From assembly GCA_003577315.1 (NCBI GenBank), contig QEVK01000009.1, positions 124,001 through 188,000 of the forward strand: a stretch of 64,000 nucleotides of DNA, given 5' to 3'. Made by a program: the position numbers and the translations under genes. The notes below the pieces were generated by a model. It ran no database searches and was not told where the DNA came from. It was given only the letters and a program-made list of their open reading frames with translations. Positions 1 to 9,268 of the stretch are shown in pieces; positions within the stretch are counted from its first letter, which is position 1, and each line of letters begins with the position of its first letter. The stretch comes from Hyphomicrobiales bacterium. Its GTDB lineage: Bacteria > Pseudomonadota > Alphaproteobacteria > Rhizobiales > Rhizobiaceae.

Positions 1-150
1 ACCATCAACTACGACCAGCCCGACCCGTCGATCGAGCTCGACGTGGTGCCGAACGTCAAGCGCGAGGCGCAGGTCTCGACCGTGCTGTCGAACTCGTTCG
101 GCTTCGGCGGGCAGAACGCATGCCTTGTCATGGCGCGGGAACCCGGCTAA
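1..150 (+). CDS. fabF: Beta-ketoacyl-ACP synthase II family, C-terminal fragment
   Basis: Only the last 49 codons are in the window; the frame is open from base 1 and ends in TAA. The end reads [15 protein letters not shown], the classic C-terminal motif of FabF-type condensing enzymes, in which the SFGFGGQN loop lies at the active site. The enzyme elongates acyl-ACP with malonyl-ACP. It is followed at 36 nt by a zinc alcohol dehydrogenase and then an LpxXL-type acyltransferase. This order matches the rhizobial acpXL-fabZ-fabF-fabF-adh-lpxXL operon, which makes and transfers 27-hydroxyoctacosanoate to lipid A. By that position this should be the second of the two FabF paralogues. The family call is certain; the specific long-chain role is inferred from neighbours. 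Confidence 0.9.
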   Translation, partial: TINYDQPDPSIELDVVPNVKREAQVSTVLSNSFGFGGQNACLVMAREPG

Positions 151-185
151 CCCGCTCCGCGACAGACAACAGCGGACGAAAACCC

Positions 186-1214
186 ATGCGCGCATTGCAA
201 CTCGTCGAGGACCGGCGGCTCGAAGCCGTCGACCTGCCGCCGCCGCCGCCGCCCGGCATCGGCGAGGTCACGGTCAGCATCCGCGCCGTGGCGCTCAACC
301 ACATCGACGTCTGGGGCTGGCGCGGCATGGCGTTCGCCAAGCGCAAGATGCCGCTGGTGATCGGCGCGGAAGCCTCCGGCGAGGTCGAGGAGATCGGCCC
401 CGGCGTGGCGAACCTCCTCCCCGGCCAGCTCGTCTCCATCTACGGCGCGCGCACCTGCGGGCGCTGCCGCGCCTGCCGCGAGGGCCGCGACAATCTGTGC
501 GCCCACGTCTCGGGCGTCCACGGCTTCCACCTCGACGGCTTCGCGCAGGAGAAGGTCAACCTGCCCGCCCGCCTGCTCGTCCCCGCCCCTCCGCAAGTCG
601 ACGCCATCGGCGCGGCGGTCGCGCCCGTCACCTTCGGCACGGTCGAGCACATGCTGTTCGACAATGCGAGGCTGGAGCCGGGCGAGACGATCCTGGTCCA
701 TGCCGGCGGCTCCGGCATCGGCTCGGCCGCGATCCAGCTTGCGAAGCGCATGGGCTGCACCGTCATCACCACCGTCGGCTCGAGCGACAAGATCGACAAG
801 GCGAAGGCGCTGGGCGCCGACCACGTCATCAACTACCGCGAGGACCGCTTCGAGGGCGCGGTGCGCAAGCTCACCGCCAAGAAGGGCGTCGACGTCGTCT
901 TCGAGCATGTCGGGGCCGACACCTGGGCCGGCTCCATGCTGTGCCTGAAGCGCGGCGGCCGCCTCGTCACCTGCGGCTCGACCTCGGGCGTGTCGACGCA
1001 GATGAACCTGATGCAGCTCTTCCAGCAGCAGCTGAAGATCTTCGGCTCGTTCGGCTGCCGCATGCGCAACATGGAAGACGCCATGCTCAAGATGGCCGCC
1101 GGCATCGTCAGGCCGGTGATCGACACCGAGGTCGATTTCGACGGCATCGACCTTGCGCTGCGCCGCATGGAAGGCCGCGACGTCTTCGGCAAGATCATCC
1201 TGCGGGTCGCCTGA
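186..1214 (+). CDS. Zinc-binding medium-chain alcohol dehydrogenase (lipid A VLCFA operon type)
   Basis: 342 residues, an MDR-superfamily oxidoreductase. The N-terminal GroES-like domain carries the structural zinc motif CGRCRACREGRDNLC (about residues 95-109). The Rossmann domain follows with HAGGSGIGSAAIQLAK near residues 190-205. I chose the ATG at 186 (MRALQLVEDRR) because family members start this way; an open frame reaches back to 120 but overlaps fabF. The stop TGA overlaps the next gene's ATG by one base, so the two are translationally coupled. In rhizobia the equivalent gene (adh2XL) is part of the 27-hydroxyoctacosanoate lipid A operon, but its reaction there is not well defined. 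Elsewhere such proteins are alcohol or quinone reductases. Confidence 0.85.
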   Translation: MRALQLVEDRRLEAVDLPPPPPPGIGEVTVSIRAVALNHIDVWGWRGMAFAKRKMPLVIGAEASGEVEEIGPGVANLLPGQLVSIYGARTCGRCRACREGRDNLCAHVSGVHGFHLDGFAQEKVNLPARLLVPAPPQVDAIGAAVAPVTFGTVEHMLFDNARLEPGETILVHAGGSGIGSAAIQLAKRMGCTVITTVGSSDKIDKAKALGADHVINYREDRFEGAVRKLTAKKGVDVVFEHVGADTWAGSMLCLKRGGRLVTCGSTSGVSTQMNLMQLFQQQLKIFGSFGCRMRNMEDAMLKMAAGIVRPVIDTEVDFDGIDLALRRMEGRDVFGKIILRVA

Positions 1215-2158
1215 TGGCGCAAGGCCGCGCGCCTGTCCTGCGCCCGCTGGTTGCGCGGACGCTGCGCATCGCCAAGACGGTCGAGCACTGGCTGGTCGGC
1301 CAGCTCGCCTTCGCGGTGCTGTGGCTGCTGCGCCTCCTGCCGCCCGACAGGGCGCTCGCCTTCGCCGACCGCGCAGCGCGCCGGCTCGGCCCCCTCGTCG
1401 GCCGCCACCGCGTGGCGATGGACAATTTGCGCCGCGCCTACCCTGAAAAGAGCGAGGAGGAGCTTCAGGCCATCGCCTCCGACATGTGGGGCAACATGGC
1501 GCGGCTTGCCGGCGAGTATCTCTATCTCGACCGCATGTTCGACATGCCCCCGCGGGGCGGCGAGGCCGCCCGCGTCGAGCTGGTGGGCGAGGAGATATTC
1601 CTGCGCCTGCGCGAGGAGAAGAAGCCGTTGATCTTCTTCACCGCCCATACCGGCAATTTCGAGCTGTTGCCGGTGGCGGCCTCGCTCTACGACCTGCCGG
1701 TGACGGCGCTGTTTCGCGCGCCCAACAACCCCTACATCGCGAAATACATCTTCTCGACGCGCGCCGAGGCCATGGGCGAGCTGCTCGCCTCGCGCGCCGG
1801 CGCCGCGTTCGGGCTGGCGCGGGTTCTGGAGCGCGGCGGCAATATCGGCGTCCTCGTCGACCAGAAGTTCAGGAAGGGCGTGCCCACCACCTTCTTCGGC
1901 CTGCCCTGCAACACCAGCCCGCTGGTGGCCAAGCTCGCCCGCCAGTACGACTGCGACGTCCACCCCGCCCGCTCGATCCGCCTGCCCGGCAACCGCTTCC
2001 GGCTGGAGATTTGCGACAGGCTGGAGCTGCCGCGCACCGAAAAGGGCACGGTCGACGTGCCCGCCACCTGCCAGCTCCTGAACGACGTGGTCGAGGGCTG
2101 GGTGCGCGAGCACCCCGGCCAGTGGATGTGGTTCCACAAGCGCTGGCAGCTCGACTGA
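1214..2158 (+). CDS. lpxXL: Lipid A biosynthesis (very long chain) acyltransferase LpxXL
   Basis: 314 residues, LpxL/HtrB-type lysophospholipid acyltransferase family. The hydrophobic N-terminus (residues 28-44) would anchor it in the inner membrane. The catalytic HX4E motif is H145-TGNF-E150 within FFTAHTGNFELLP. A further block with RAPNNP and VLVDQKFRKGV is typical of LpxL/LpxM. The family transfers a secondary acyl chain from acyl-ACP to Kdo2-lipid IVA. Its place directly after fabF and the adh gene indicates the rhizobial LpxXL role of adding the C28 hydroxy acid from AcpXL. It starts at ATG 1214, overlapping the previous stop. This appears to be the last gene of the operon, because the next gene is convergent. 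Confidence 0.88.
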   Translation: MAQGRAPVLRPLVARTLRIAKTVEHWLVGQLAFAVLWLLRLLPPDRALAFADRAARRLGPLVGRHRVAMDNLRRAYPEKSEEELQAIASDMWGNMARLAGEYLYLDRMFDMPPRGGEAARVELVGEEIFLRLREEKKPLIFFTAHTGNFELLPVAASLYDLPVTALFRAPNNPYIAKYIFSTRAEAMGELLASRAGAAFGLARVLERGGNIGVLVDQKFRKGVPTTFFGLPCNTSPLVAKLARQYDCDVHPARSIRLPGNRFRLEICDRLELPRTEKGTVDVPATCQLLNDVVEGWVREHPGQWMWFHKRWQLD

Positions 2159-2182
2159 GCCGGCCCGACCCGGGGGCAGGCC

Positions 2183-2614
2183 TCAGTCCTGGACGATGAT
2201 GCGCGTGTTGCCCGGCCCGACCTGCCGCACCAGCGTGTAGAAGATTTCCGCGTTGGGCGTGGCCAGCCGCACGCAGCCGTGCGAGGCGGGGCTGCCCAGC
2301 CGCGACACCGCCGAGGTGCCGTGCACGGCCCAGCCGCGATCGTAGAACACGGCGAACGGCATCGGCGAGTTGTCATATTTGCGCGAGTGCCACATCTTGT
2401 GCATGCGCTGCGGCCGGTATTCGCCGCGCGGCGTGACGTAGCCGTCGCGCGCGGTCGAGACCGGCCACTCGTGCAGCACCTTGCCGTAATGGGTGACGAT
2501 CATCTTCTGCGCGGCGACGTCGACGCGCGCGACGAGGCTCGCCGCCTGCGCCTGAAGCGCGGACAGGCCGAGCAGCGCCGCAGCCGCCGCGACGGTGGCA
2601 ATGAGACCTTTCAT
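2183..2614 (-). CDS. Secreted L,D-transpeptidase (YkuD domain)
   Basis: 143 residues. Residues 1-24 form a signal peptide ending in LQAQA, followed directly by the YkuD domain. The catalytic signature is complete: H98 in VHGTSAV, and S111-H-G-C114-V-R-L with the nucleophilic cysteine. The protein is short and consists of little more than the catalytic domain, so it lacks LysM or other wall-binding modules. The family forms 3-3 crosslinks in peptidoglycan or attaches lipoproteins to it, in the periplasm. The gene is monocistronic and convergent with lpxXL, with 24 nt between stops. The ATG at 2614 is the only start that yields a proper signal peptide; the frame stays open further upstream but is not gene-like there. 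Confidence 0.88.
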   Translation of the reverse strand: MKGLIATVAAAAALLGLSALQAQAASLVARVDVAAQKMIVTHYGKVLHEWPVSTARDGYVTPRGEYRPQRMHKMWHSRKYDNSPMPFAVFYDRGWAVHGTSAVSRLGSPASHGCVRLATPNAEIFYTLVRQVGPGNTRIIVQD

Positions 2615-2806
2615 GCGATGGCAACCCCTTATCCGAACCCGTGTCCGACCTGCCCGCGAATCGCAGCGCCGCATGGCACGGCGCGCGGGCATCTTGCCGC
2701 AGAATCGGTAATCGGAAACCCTTACCATCCGGTCAAATCCGCGTGAGGGTCTGGACCAATGGCGCCGCCTTGCCAGATTCCCCGGTCCCTGCTCTAGAGT
2801 ACGGCC

Positions 2807-4105
2807 ATGAACGAACGTCTGCTCCGTGCCGTCGAGAGTCGCCGCGATGAACTCGTCGCTCTCGCTTCCGACCTGATCCGCTTTCCGACCGTCAACCCGC
2901 CGGGCGAGGCCTACACCCCTTGCGCCGAATATATCGGCGCGCGGCTCGGGAAGCTCGGCTTCGAGACGCGGCTGGTCCGCGGCGAGGGAACGCCGGGCGA
3001 CAACGACCGCTACCCGCGCACCAACGTCGTGGCGCGCCGCGAGGGCCGCGCGCCGGGCGCGACGGTGCATTTCAACTCGCATATCGACGTGGTCGAGGAA
3101 GGCCACGGCTGGACCGTCGATCCGTTCGGCGGCGAGGTCAGGGACGGGCGCGTCTACGGGCGCGGCGCCTGCGACATGAAGGGCGGGCTCGCCGCCTCCA
3201 TCGTCGCCGCCGCCGCCTTCATGGACGTCTTTCCCGACTTTCCCGGCGCCATCGAGATTTCCGGCACGGTGGACGAGGAGTCCGGCGGGTTCGGCGGCGT
3301 CGCCTATCTCGCCTCTAAGGGCTTCTTCTCGCGCCCGCGCGTCGACCACGTCATCATCCCCGAGCCGCTCAACAAGGACCGCATCTGCCTCGGCCATCGC
3401 GGCGTGTGGTGGGCCGAGATCGAGACCAGGGGCTCCATCGCCCACGGCTCCATGCCCTTCCTCGGCGATTCGGCGATCCGCCACATGGGCGCGGTGCTTC
3501 ACGCCTTCGAGGAGGAGCTGTTCCCGGCGCTGGACCGCAAGCAGACGCAGATGCCCGTGGTGCCGGAGGGCGCGCGGCGCTCGACCATGAACATCAACTC
3601 CATCCATGGCGGCCAGACCGAGGACTTCTTCCCCGGCCTGCCCTCGCCCAACGTGCCGGATTCCTGCCGCACGGTGATCGACCGCCGCTTCCTGCTGGAG
3701 GAATCGCTCGACGAGGTGAAGGGCGAGGTCACCACGATCCTCGAGCGGCTCAAGCGCGAGCGGCCGAAGTTCGACTACGCGATCCGCGACCTGATGGAGG
3801 TGCTGCCGACCATGACCGAGCGCGACGCGCCGGTGGTGACGGCGGTGGCCGAGGGAATCCGGCAGATCTTCGGCCGCGAGCCGGACTACGTGATCTCGCC
3901 CGGCACCTACGACCAGAAGCACATCGCCCGCATCGGCCATCTGCACGACTGCATCGCCTACGGCCCCGGCATCCTCGACCTCGCCCACCGCCCCGACGAA
4001 TGGGTCGGCATCGACGACATGGTCGAATCGGCCAAGGTGATGGCGATCTCGCTGGACGCGCTGCTGCGCGGCGCGCATCATGGCGCGCACCATCGTCATG
4101 CGTGA
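2807..4105 (+). CDS. M20-family metallopeptidase (ArgE/DapE-like deacylase)
   Basis: 432 residues. Zinc-binding residues of M20 enzymes are visible: H92 and D94 in FNSHIDVVEEG, D123 in CDMKGG, and the catalytic DEE at 156-158. The central dimerisation domain is present (HGSMPFLGDSAI) and the C-terminal histidine lies in TYDQKHIARIGH. The length suits acetylornithine deacetylase/succinyl-diaminopimelate desuccinylase-like hydrolases. The gene is followed 135 nt later by a peptide-type ABC importer in the same orientation. That context suggests it hydrolyses an imported N-acyl amino acid or dipeptide rather than acting in arginine or lysine synthesis, but the substrate cannot be read from sequence. 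The C-terminus is histidine-rich (HHGAHHRHA). Confidence 0.85.
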   Translation: MNERLLRAVESRRDELVALASDLIRFPTVNPPGEAYTPCAEYIGARLGKLGFETRLVRGEGTPGDNDRYPRTNVVARREGRAPGATVHFNSHIDVVEEGHGWTVDPFGGEVRDGRVYGRGACDMKGGLAASIVAAAAFMDVFPDFPGAIEISGTVDEESGGFGGVAYLASKGFFSRPRVDHVIIPEPLNKDRICLGHRGVWWAEIETRGSIAHGSMPFLGDSAIRHMGAVLHAFEEELFPALDRKQTQMPVVPEGARRSTMNINSIHGGQTEDFFPGLPSPNVPDSCRTVIDRRFLLEESLDEVKGEVTTILERLKRERPKFDYAIRDLMEVLPTMTERDAPVVTAVAEGIRQIFGREPDYVISPGTYDQKHIARIGHLHDCIAYGPGILDLAHRPDEWVGIDDMVESAKVMAISLDALLRGAHHGAHHRHA

Positions 4106-4240
4106 GGGCGCAAGGCCGCCGCAAGCGGCCGCGTCCCCTGTCAGCAGCCTGTTTTATCGCAGCGCAACATTGCCGATTTACTCGCCGGCCGTTTCGCGCT
4201 TTGATCGCCGGCGAAGATCGTTTGCTTCAGGGAGAGAGTT

Positions 4241-5734
4241 ATGAAACCGTTCAAGTCCGTACTGGCCGCAGCCGCCTTGGCGCTGGCCTTCTCCGCCGCC
4301 GCCCCGATGAGCGCCTACGCGCAGCGCACCGACGTGGTGATCGGCATGGTTCTGGAGCCGCCGCATCTCGACCCGACGGCGGGCGCCGCCGCCGCCATCA
4401 AGGAAGTCGGCTACGCCAACATCTTCGAGGGCATCACCCGCATCGGCCCAGATGGCCAGGTGCAGCCGGGCCTCGCCGAGAGCTGGGAGATTTCCGACGA
4501 CGGCAAGGTCTACACCTTCAAGCTGCGCACCGGGGTCGAGTTCCACGACGGCACGCCCTTCAGCGCCGACGACGTGAAGTTCTCCATCGAGCGCGCCATG
4601 GCGGAGGATTCCGTCAACCCGCAAAAGGGCCTCTATTCGGCCGTCGAGAAGGTCGAGGTCGTCGACCCGGCCACCGTCGTCGTCACGCTCAAGCATCCGC
4701 AGGGCGCGTTCCTGTGGAACATGGGCTGGGGCGAGGCGGCGATCGTGTCGCCGGCTTCCGCCGACAACAACAAGGAGCACCCGGTCGGCACCGGCCCGTT
4801 CAAGTTCGAGAGCTGGGCCAAGGGCTCCTCGATCAAGCTGGTGAAGAACCCTGACTACTGGGGCGAGCCGGTCGCGCTGGAGCGCGCCGAGTTCCGCATC
4901 GTGCCGGACGCGGCAGCCGCGATCCCCGCGCTGCTTTCGGGCGACGTCCACGCCTTCTCCAACATGCCGGCGGGCGACGCGCTGCCGCAGATCCAGGGCG
5001 ACCCGCGCTTCAAGGTCGTCATCGGCTCGACCGAGGGCGAGACGGTGCTTTCGACCAACAACAAGAAGGAGCCGTTCGACAAGCTCCAGGTGCGCCAGGC
5101 CATTGCGCATGCGCTCAACCGCGACGAGATCATCGCCGGCGCCTCGGCCGGGCTCGGCGTGCCGATCGGCTCGCACTTCGCGCCGCACCATCCCGCCTAT
5201 GTCGACCTGACCGGCACCTACCCCTACGATCCGAACCGGGCCAAGGAGCTTCTGGCCGAGGCCGGGCTGCCGGACGGCTTCTCCGCCACGCTCAAGCTGC
5301 CGCCCCCGCCCTACGCCCGCCAGGGCGGCGAGATCATCGCCTCGCAGCTTCGTCAGGTCGGCATCAACCTCGAGATCATCCCGCTCGAATGGGCCGACTG
5401 GCTGGAGCAGGTGTTCAAGGGCAAGGACTATGATCTGTCCATCGTCAGCCATGTCGAGCCGATGGACATCGGCATCTACGCCCGGCCCGACTACTACTTC
5501 CAGTACCAGAACCCCGAGTTCAACGCGGTGATGGAGGAGCTGGAGGTGACGGCCGACGAGGCCACGCGCAACGAGCTTTACGGCAAGGCGCAGCGCATCC
5601 TCGCCGAGGACGCCGCCGTCGGCTTCCTGTTCCAGATGCCCAAGGTCGGCGTGTGGGACGCCAGGCTCGAAGGCATGTGGGAGAACTGGCCGCTCTCCGT
5701 CGCCGACCTGACCAAGGTCCACTGGACCGAATAG
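4241..5734 (+). CDS. Periplasmic peptide/nickel-type ABC substrate-binding protein (SBP family 5)
   Basis: 497 residues with a Sec signal peptide cleaved after AYA (residue 27). The mature protein has the family-5 layout: the LEPPHLDP start, the GLAESWEISDDGKVYTF block, FHDGTPFSADDV, and GTGPFKFESW. A strong ribosome-binding site (AGGGAGAG) precedes the ATG. It delivers the ligand to the permease and ATPase encoded immediately downstream. Ligands of this family include di- and oligopeptides, opines, glutathione and nickel; the sequence does not settle which. A stem-loop follows the stop codon and probably keeps its transcript more abundant than the membrane genes. Confidence 0.92.
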   Translation: MKPFKSVLAAAALALAFSAAAPMSAYAQRTDVVIGMVLEPPHLDPTAGAAAAIKEVGYANIFEGITRIGPDGQVQPGLAESWEISDDGKVYTFKLRTGVEFHDGTPFSADDVKFSIERAMAEDSVNPQKGLYSAVEKVEVVDPATVVVTLKHPQGAFLWNMGWGEAAIVSPASADNNKEHPVGTGPFKFESWAKGSSIKLVKNPDYWGEPVALERAEFRIVPDAAAAIPALLSGDVHAFSNMPAGDALPQIQGDPRFKVVIGSTEGETVLSTNNKKEPFDKLQVRQAIAHALNRDEIIAGASAGLGVPIGSHFAPHHPAYVDLTGTYPYDPNRAKELLAEAGLPDGFSATLKLPPPPYARQGGEIIASQLRQVGINLEIIPLEWADWLEQVFKGKDYDLSIVSHVEPMDIGIYARPDYYFQYQNPEFNAVMEELEVTADEATRNELYGKAQRILAEDAAVGFLFQMPKVGVWDARLEGMWENWPLSVADLTKVHWTE

Positions 5735-5751
5735 TCCGGCCTTTCGCACGC

Positions 5752-5786
5752 GCCTCCCCTGCGCCCGGCGCGCGGGGGAGGCATTT
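5752..5786 (+). terminator. Stem-loop between binding-protein and permease genes
   Basis: Arms GCCTCCCC (5752-5759) and GGGGAGGC (5775-5782) enclose a GC-rich loop and are followed by ATTTT. It lies 18 nt after the binding-protein stop. Such hairpins usually act as partial terminators or 3' stabilisers that keep the binding protein in excess over the membrane subunits. The T-run is short, so full termination is unlikely. Confidence 0.55.
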
Positions 5787-5812
5787 TCCTTCCGCGGCAC
5801 CCTTTCGGCTTC

Positions 5813-6760
5813 ATGATCGCATTTCTGGCAAAACGCATCGGCATTGGCGCGATCACGCTGATCGTGGCCTCGATCGTGGTGTTCGCCGTGCTGGAGATCC
5901 TGCCCGGCGACCCGGCGCTGCTGATGCTGGGCATGAACGCCACGCCCGAGGCGCTCGCGGCCATGCGCGAGCAGATGGGCCTGAACGAGCCGGTGCCGGT
6001 GCGCTATCTCGGCTGGATCGCCGGCCTCCTCGCCGGCGACTTCGGCCGCTCCTTCACCTATTCCTCGCCGGTGATCGACCTGATCCTCGAACGGGTCGTC
6101 GTGTCGCTGCCGCTCGCGCTCATCGCGCTGACGCTGTCGACGGCGATCGCCATTCCGGTCGGCATCTTCTCGGCCGCAAGGCGCGGTCGCGCCGGCGACA
6201 CGGTGTCGATGGGCGTCGCCCAGCTCGGCGTCGCCGTGCCGAACTTCTGGTTCGCGCTGCTTCTGGTCTACGTCTTCGCCGTGTGGCTCAGGCTGCTGCC
6301 GGCCGGCGGCTTCCCCGGCTGGGGCGCCGGCGTCTGGCCGGGCCTCAAGGCGCTGATCCTGCCGGCCGTGGCGCTCGCCCTGCCGCAGGCGGCGATCCTC
6401 GCGCGCGTCACCCGCTCGGCGATGCTCGAGGTGCTGGGCGAGGACTATATCCGCACCGCCCGCGCCAAGGGCATGCCGCGGCGCTACGTGCTGTGGCGCC
6501 ACGCGCTCAGGAACGCCATGATCCCGGTCTTGACCATCATGGGCCTGCAATTCTCCTTCCTGCTGGCCGGCACCATCATCATCGAGAACGTGTTCTACCT
6601 GCCCGGCCTCGGCCGCCTCGTCTTCCAGGCGATCACCCAGCGCGACCTGATCGTGGTCGAGGGCGTGGTCATGCTGCTGGTGGCGAGCGTGGTCGTCGTC
6701 AACCTGATCGTCGACATCCTCTACGCCGTCGTCGATCCGCGCCTGAGGATCAGGGCATGA
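5813..6760 (+). CDS. ABC transporter permease, DppB/OppB type
   Basis: 315 residues, about six membrane segments. The first spans residues 8-28, followed by the typical periplasmic loop of the DppB subfamily (LGMNATPEALAAMREQMGLN). The cytoplasmic EAA loop that docks on the ATPase reads EDYIRTARAKGMPRR, with the conserved glycine. It forms a heterodimeric channel with the product of the next gene. Ten nucleotides separate it from that gene, so they are one transcript. The inner-membrane location is clear; the substrate class is only as good as the binding protein's. Confidence 0.92.
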   Translation: MIAFLAKRIGIGAITLIVASIVVFAVLEILPGDPALLMLGMNATPEALAAMREQMGLNEPVPVRYLGWIAGLLAGDFGRSFTYSSPVIDLILERVVVSLPLALIALTLSTAIAIPVGIFSAARRGRAGDTVSMGVAQLGVAVPNFWFALLLVYVFAVWLRLLPAGGFPGWGAGVWPGLKALILPAVALALPQAAILARVTRSAMLEVLGEDYIRTARAKGMPRRYVLWRHALRNAMIPVLTIMGLQFSFLLAGTIIIENVFYLPGLGRLVFQAITQRDLIVVEGVVMLLVASVVVVNLIVDILYAVVDPRLRIRA

Positions 6761-6770
6761 GGGTGCGGGC

Positions 6771-7643
6771 ATGAGCGAGGTTCCCGTCCCCCACGAGGCC
6801 CCGCCCCCGGCGAGCCTCCTGCGGCAGGCCTTCGCCAACCGCTCCTTCCTCACCGGCTTCGTCATCACGGCGCTGATCGCGGCGATGGCGCTTGCCTCCT
6901 TCGTGTGGACGCCGTTCGACATCACCCATCTCATCGTCGCCGACCGCATGAAGGCGCCCTCGTGGCAGCATCCGTTCGGCACCGACCATTTCGGCCGCGA
7001 CATCCTGTCGATGATCATGATCGGCTCGCGCAACTCGATCGCCGTCGCCGTGGTCGCGGTCGGCATCGGCATGGCCGTCGGCGTGCCGCTCGGCTGCTGG
7101 GCGGCCGCGCGCGGCGGCTGGGTCGACGAGGCGCTGATGCGCTTCAACGACGTGGTCTTCGCCTTTCCGGCCCTGCTCTCGGCGGTGATGATCACCGCGA
7201 TCTTCGGCCCCGGCGCCGTCAACGCCATCGTCGCCATCGGCATCTTCAACGTGCCGGTCTTCGCCCGCGTGGCGCGCGCCGGCGCGCTGTCGCTATGGCC
7301 GCGCGAATATGTGCTGGCCGCGCGCGCCGCCGGCAAGGGCAAGGTGCTGATCACGCTCGAGCACATATTGCCCAACATCGCCTCGATGCTTCTGGTGCAG
7401 GGCACGATCCAGTTCGCGCTCGGCATCCTCGCCGAAGCCGGCCTGTCCTATCTCGGCCTCGGCGCGCAGCCGCCGATGCCGTCCTGGGGGCGCATGCTGT
7501 TCGACGCCCAGACGCGCATGATGGTCGCGCCCTACCAGGCGATCTTCCCCGGGCTCGCCATCGTCGTCACCGTGCTGGGCTTGAACCTGCTCGGCGACGG
7601 CCTGCGCGACGTGCTCGACCCCAGGCTGAGGCGCGAGCGATGA
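6771..7643 (+). CDS. ABC transporter permease, DppC/OppC type
   Basis: 290 residues. The N-terminal cytoplasmic extension and first membrane helix (residues 31-51) precede the DppC hallmark HPFGTDHFGRDILS. The EAA loop is EYVLAARAAGKGKV, and the C-terminal GLSYLGLGAQPPMPSWG block is conserved in the family. It pairs with the upstream DppB-type subunit. Its stop codon overlaps the ATG of the ATPase gene by four bases (ATGA), a standard coupling arrangement. Confidence 0.92.
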   Translation: MSEVPVPHEAPPPASLLRQAFANRSFLTGFVITALIAAMALASFVWTPFDITHLIVADRMKAPSWQHPFGTDHFGRDILSMIMIGSRNSIAVAVVAVGIGMAVGVPLGCWAAARGGWVDEALMRFNDVVFAFPALLSAVMITAIFGPGAVNAIVAIGIFNVPVFARVARAGALSLWPREYVLAARAAGKGKVLITLEHILPNIASMLLVQGTIQFALGILAEAGLSYLGLGAQPPMPSWGRMLFDAQTRMMVAPYQAIFPGLAIVVTVLGLNLLGDGLRDVLDPRLRRER

Positions 7644-9265
7644 GCCTTCTGGAGATCGAGAAGCTGACCGTCTCGATCGGCAGGACGCCGATCTTGAAGG
7701 GCGTGGACCTTTCCATCGAGGAAGGCGAGGTGCTGGGGCTGGTCGGCGAATCCGGCTCCGGCAAGTCGATGACGGCACTGACGGTGATGCGGCTTTTGCC
7801 GCATGCGATGCGGGCCGCCGGCCGCGTCACCTTCGACGGCATCGACATCCTCGCAGCGCCCGAAGCGGCGATGAACCGGCTGCGCGGCGACGACATCGGC
7901 ATGGTGTTCCAGGAGCCGATGACGGCGCTCAACCCGGTCAAGACCATCGGCGAGCAGGTGGCCGAGGGCATACGCTGGCACACCGGCGCCTCCCGCGCCG
8001 AGGCCGAGGAGACGGCACGGAAAATCCTCGACCGTGTCGGCCTGCCGGCGCAAAAGTTCCCGCTGTCGCGCTTTCCGCACGAGCTTTCCGGCGGCCAGCG
8101 CCAGCGCGTCGTCATCGCCATCGCCTGCGCGCTGAAACCGAAATTGCTGATCGCCGACGAGCCGACCACGGCGCTCGACGTGGTGTTGCAGGCGCAGATC
8201 CTCGACCTTCTGCGCGACCTCGTCGACGAGCGCAGGATGGGCCTGCTGCTCATCTCGCACGACCTGGCCGTGGTCGCCGACATGGCCGACCGCATCACCG
8301 TGATGCGCCATGGCGAGGTGATGGAGACGGGCGAGACCGGCCGCACGCTGACCGAGCAGGCCCACCCCTACACCCGCCAGCTCGCCCGCGCCTCCACCCA
8401 CGTGCCGGCGCGCGCCGGCCCGCCCGCGCCCGAGACCGGCAAGACGCCTCTCCTGGAGGTCGCGTCGGTGGTCAAGGACTATGCCGGCCGCCGCGCCTCG
8501 CTGTTCGCCAGGCCCGCGCCGTTCCGGGCGGTGGACGACGTGTCGTTCGCGCTCGGCGAGGGCCAGTCGGTGGCGCTCGTCGGCCGCTCCGGCTGCGGCA
8601 AGTCCACGCTCGCGCGCATGATCCTCGCGCTCGACCGGCCGACCGGCGGCGCGATCCGGCTCGACGGGATCGAGGTGAACGCGCTCGCCGAGGCGGCGCT
8701 GAAGCCGTCGCGGCGCAAGATGCAGGTCGTGTTCCAGGACCCCTACGGTTCGTTCGACCCGCGCCACAAGGTCGAGCGGCTGGTGGCCGAGCCGCTGCAT
8801 CTGATGGAGAAGCAGCCCTCCGCCGCCGAGCGCCGCGACATGGTGGCCGCCGCGCTCGCCGAGGTCGGGCTGGCGCCGAAGGACATGGACAAGTACCCGC
8901 ACGAGTTCTCCGGCGGCCAGCGCCAGCGCATCTCGATCGCCCGCGCCATCATCACCCGGCCGAAGCTGGTGGTTGCCGACGAGCCGGTCTCGGCGCTCGA
9001 CGTGTCGATCCGCGCCCAGATCCTCGACCTGTTCGCCGACCTCAACGGCCGCCTCGGCGTCGCCTATCTCTTCATCACCCATGACCTGACCGTGGCGCGC
9101 GCCATCACCGACCAGGTGATGGTCATGCACGATGGCCGCATCGTCGAGCGCGGCAGGACGGCCGAGGTGCTCGACAACCCGCAATCCGACGCCGCGAAGG
9201 CGCTGGTCGAGGCCGCGCCCGACCTTTCCCGCGCGCTCGCCAGACGACTGGCGGGGCGGGAATAG
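7640..9265 (+). CDS. Fused dual ATP-binding protein of the peptide-type ABC importer (DppD-DppF fusion)
   Basis: 541 residues with two full ABC ATPase domains. Domain 1 has Walker A GESGSGKS, signature LSGGQRQR and Walker B LLIADEP. Domain 2, from about residue 270, has Walker A GRSGCGKS, signature FSGGQRQR and Walker B VVADEP. Each half ends with the oligopeptide/dipeptide-type C-terminal region (PYTRQLARAS in the first). In enteric bacteria these are two genes; the fusion is common in rhizobial family-5 importers. Both halves keep the residues needed for hydrolysis. With the two permeases and the binding protein it completes the importer. Confidence 0.93.
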   Translation: MSLLEIEKLTVSIGRTPILKGVDLSIEEGEVLGLVGESGSGKSMTALTVMRLLPHAMRAAGRVTFDGIDILAAPEAAMNRLRGDDIGMVFQEPMTALNPVKTIGEQVAEGIRWHTGASRAEAEETARKILDRVGLPAQKFPLSRFPHELSGGQRQRVVIAIACALKPKLLIADEPTTALDVVLQAQILDLLRDLVDERRMGLLLISHDLAVVADMADRITVMRHGEVMETGETGRTLTEQAHPYTRQLARASTHVPARAGPPAPETGKTPLLEVASVVKDYAGRRASLFARPAPFRAVDDVSFALGEGQSVALVGRSGCGKSTLARMILALDRPTGGAIRLDGIEVNALAEAALKPSRRKMQVVFQDPYGSFDPRHKVERLVAEPLHLMEKQPSAAERRDMVAAALAEVGLAPKDMDKYPHEFSGGQRQRISIARAIITRPKLVVADEPVSALDVSIRAQILDLFADLNGRLGVAYLFITHDLTVARAITDQVMVMHDGRIVERGRTAEVLDNPQSDAAKALVEAAPDLSRALARRLAGRE

Positions 9266-9268
9266 GCC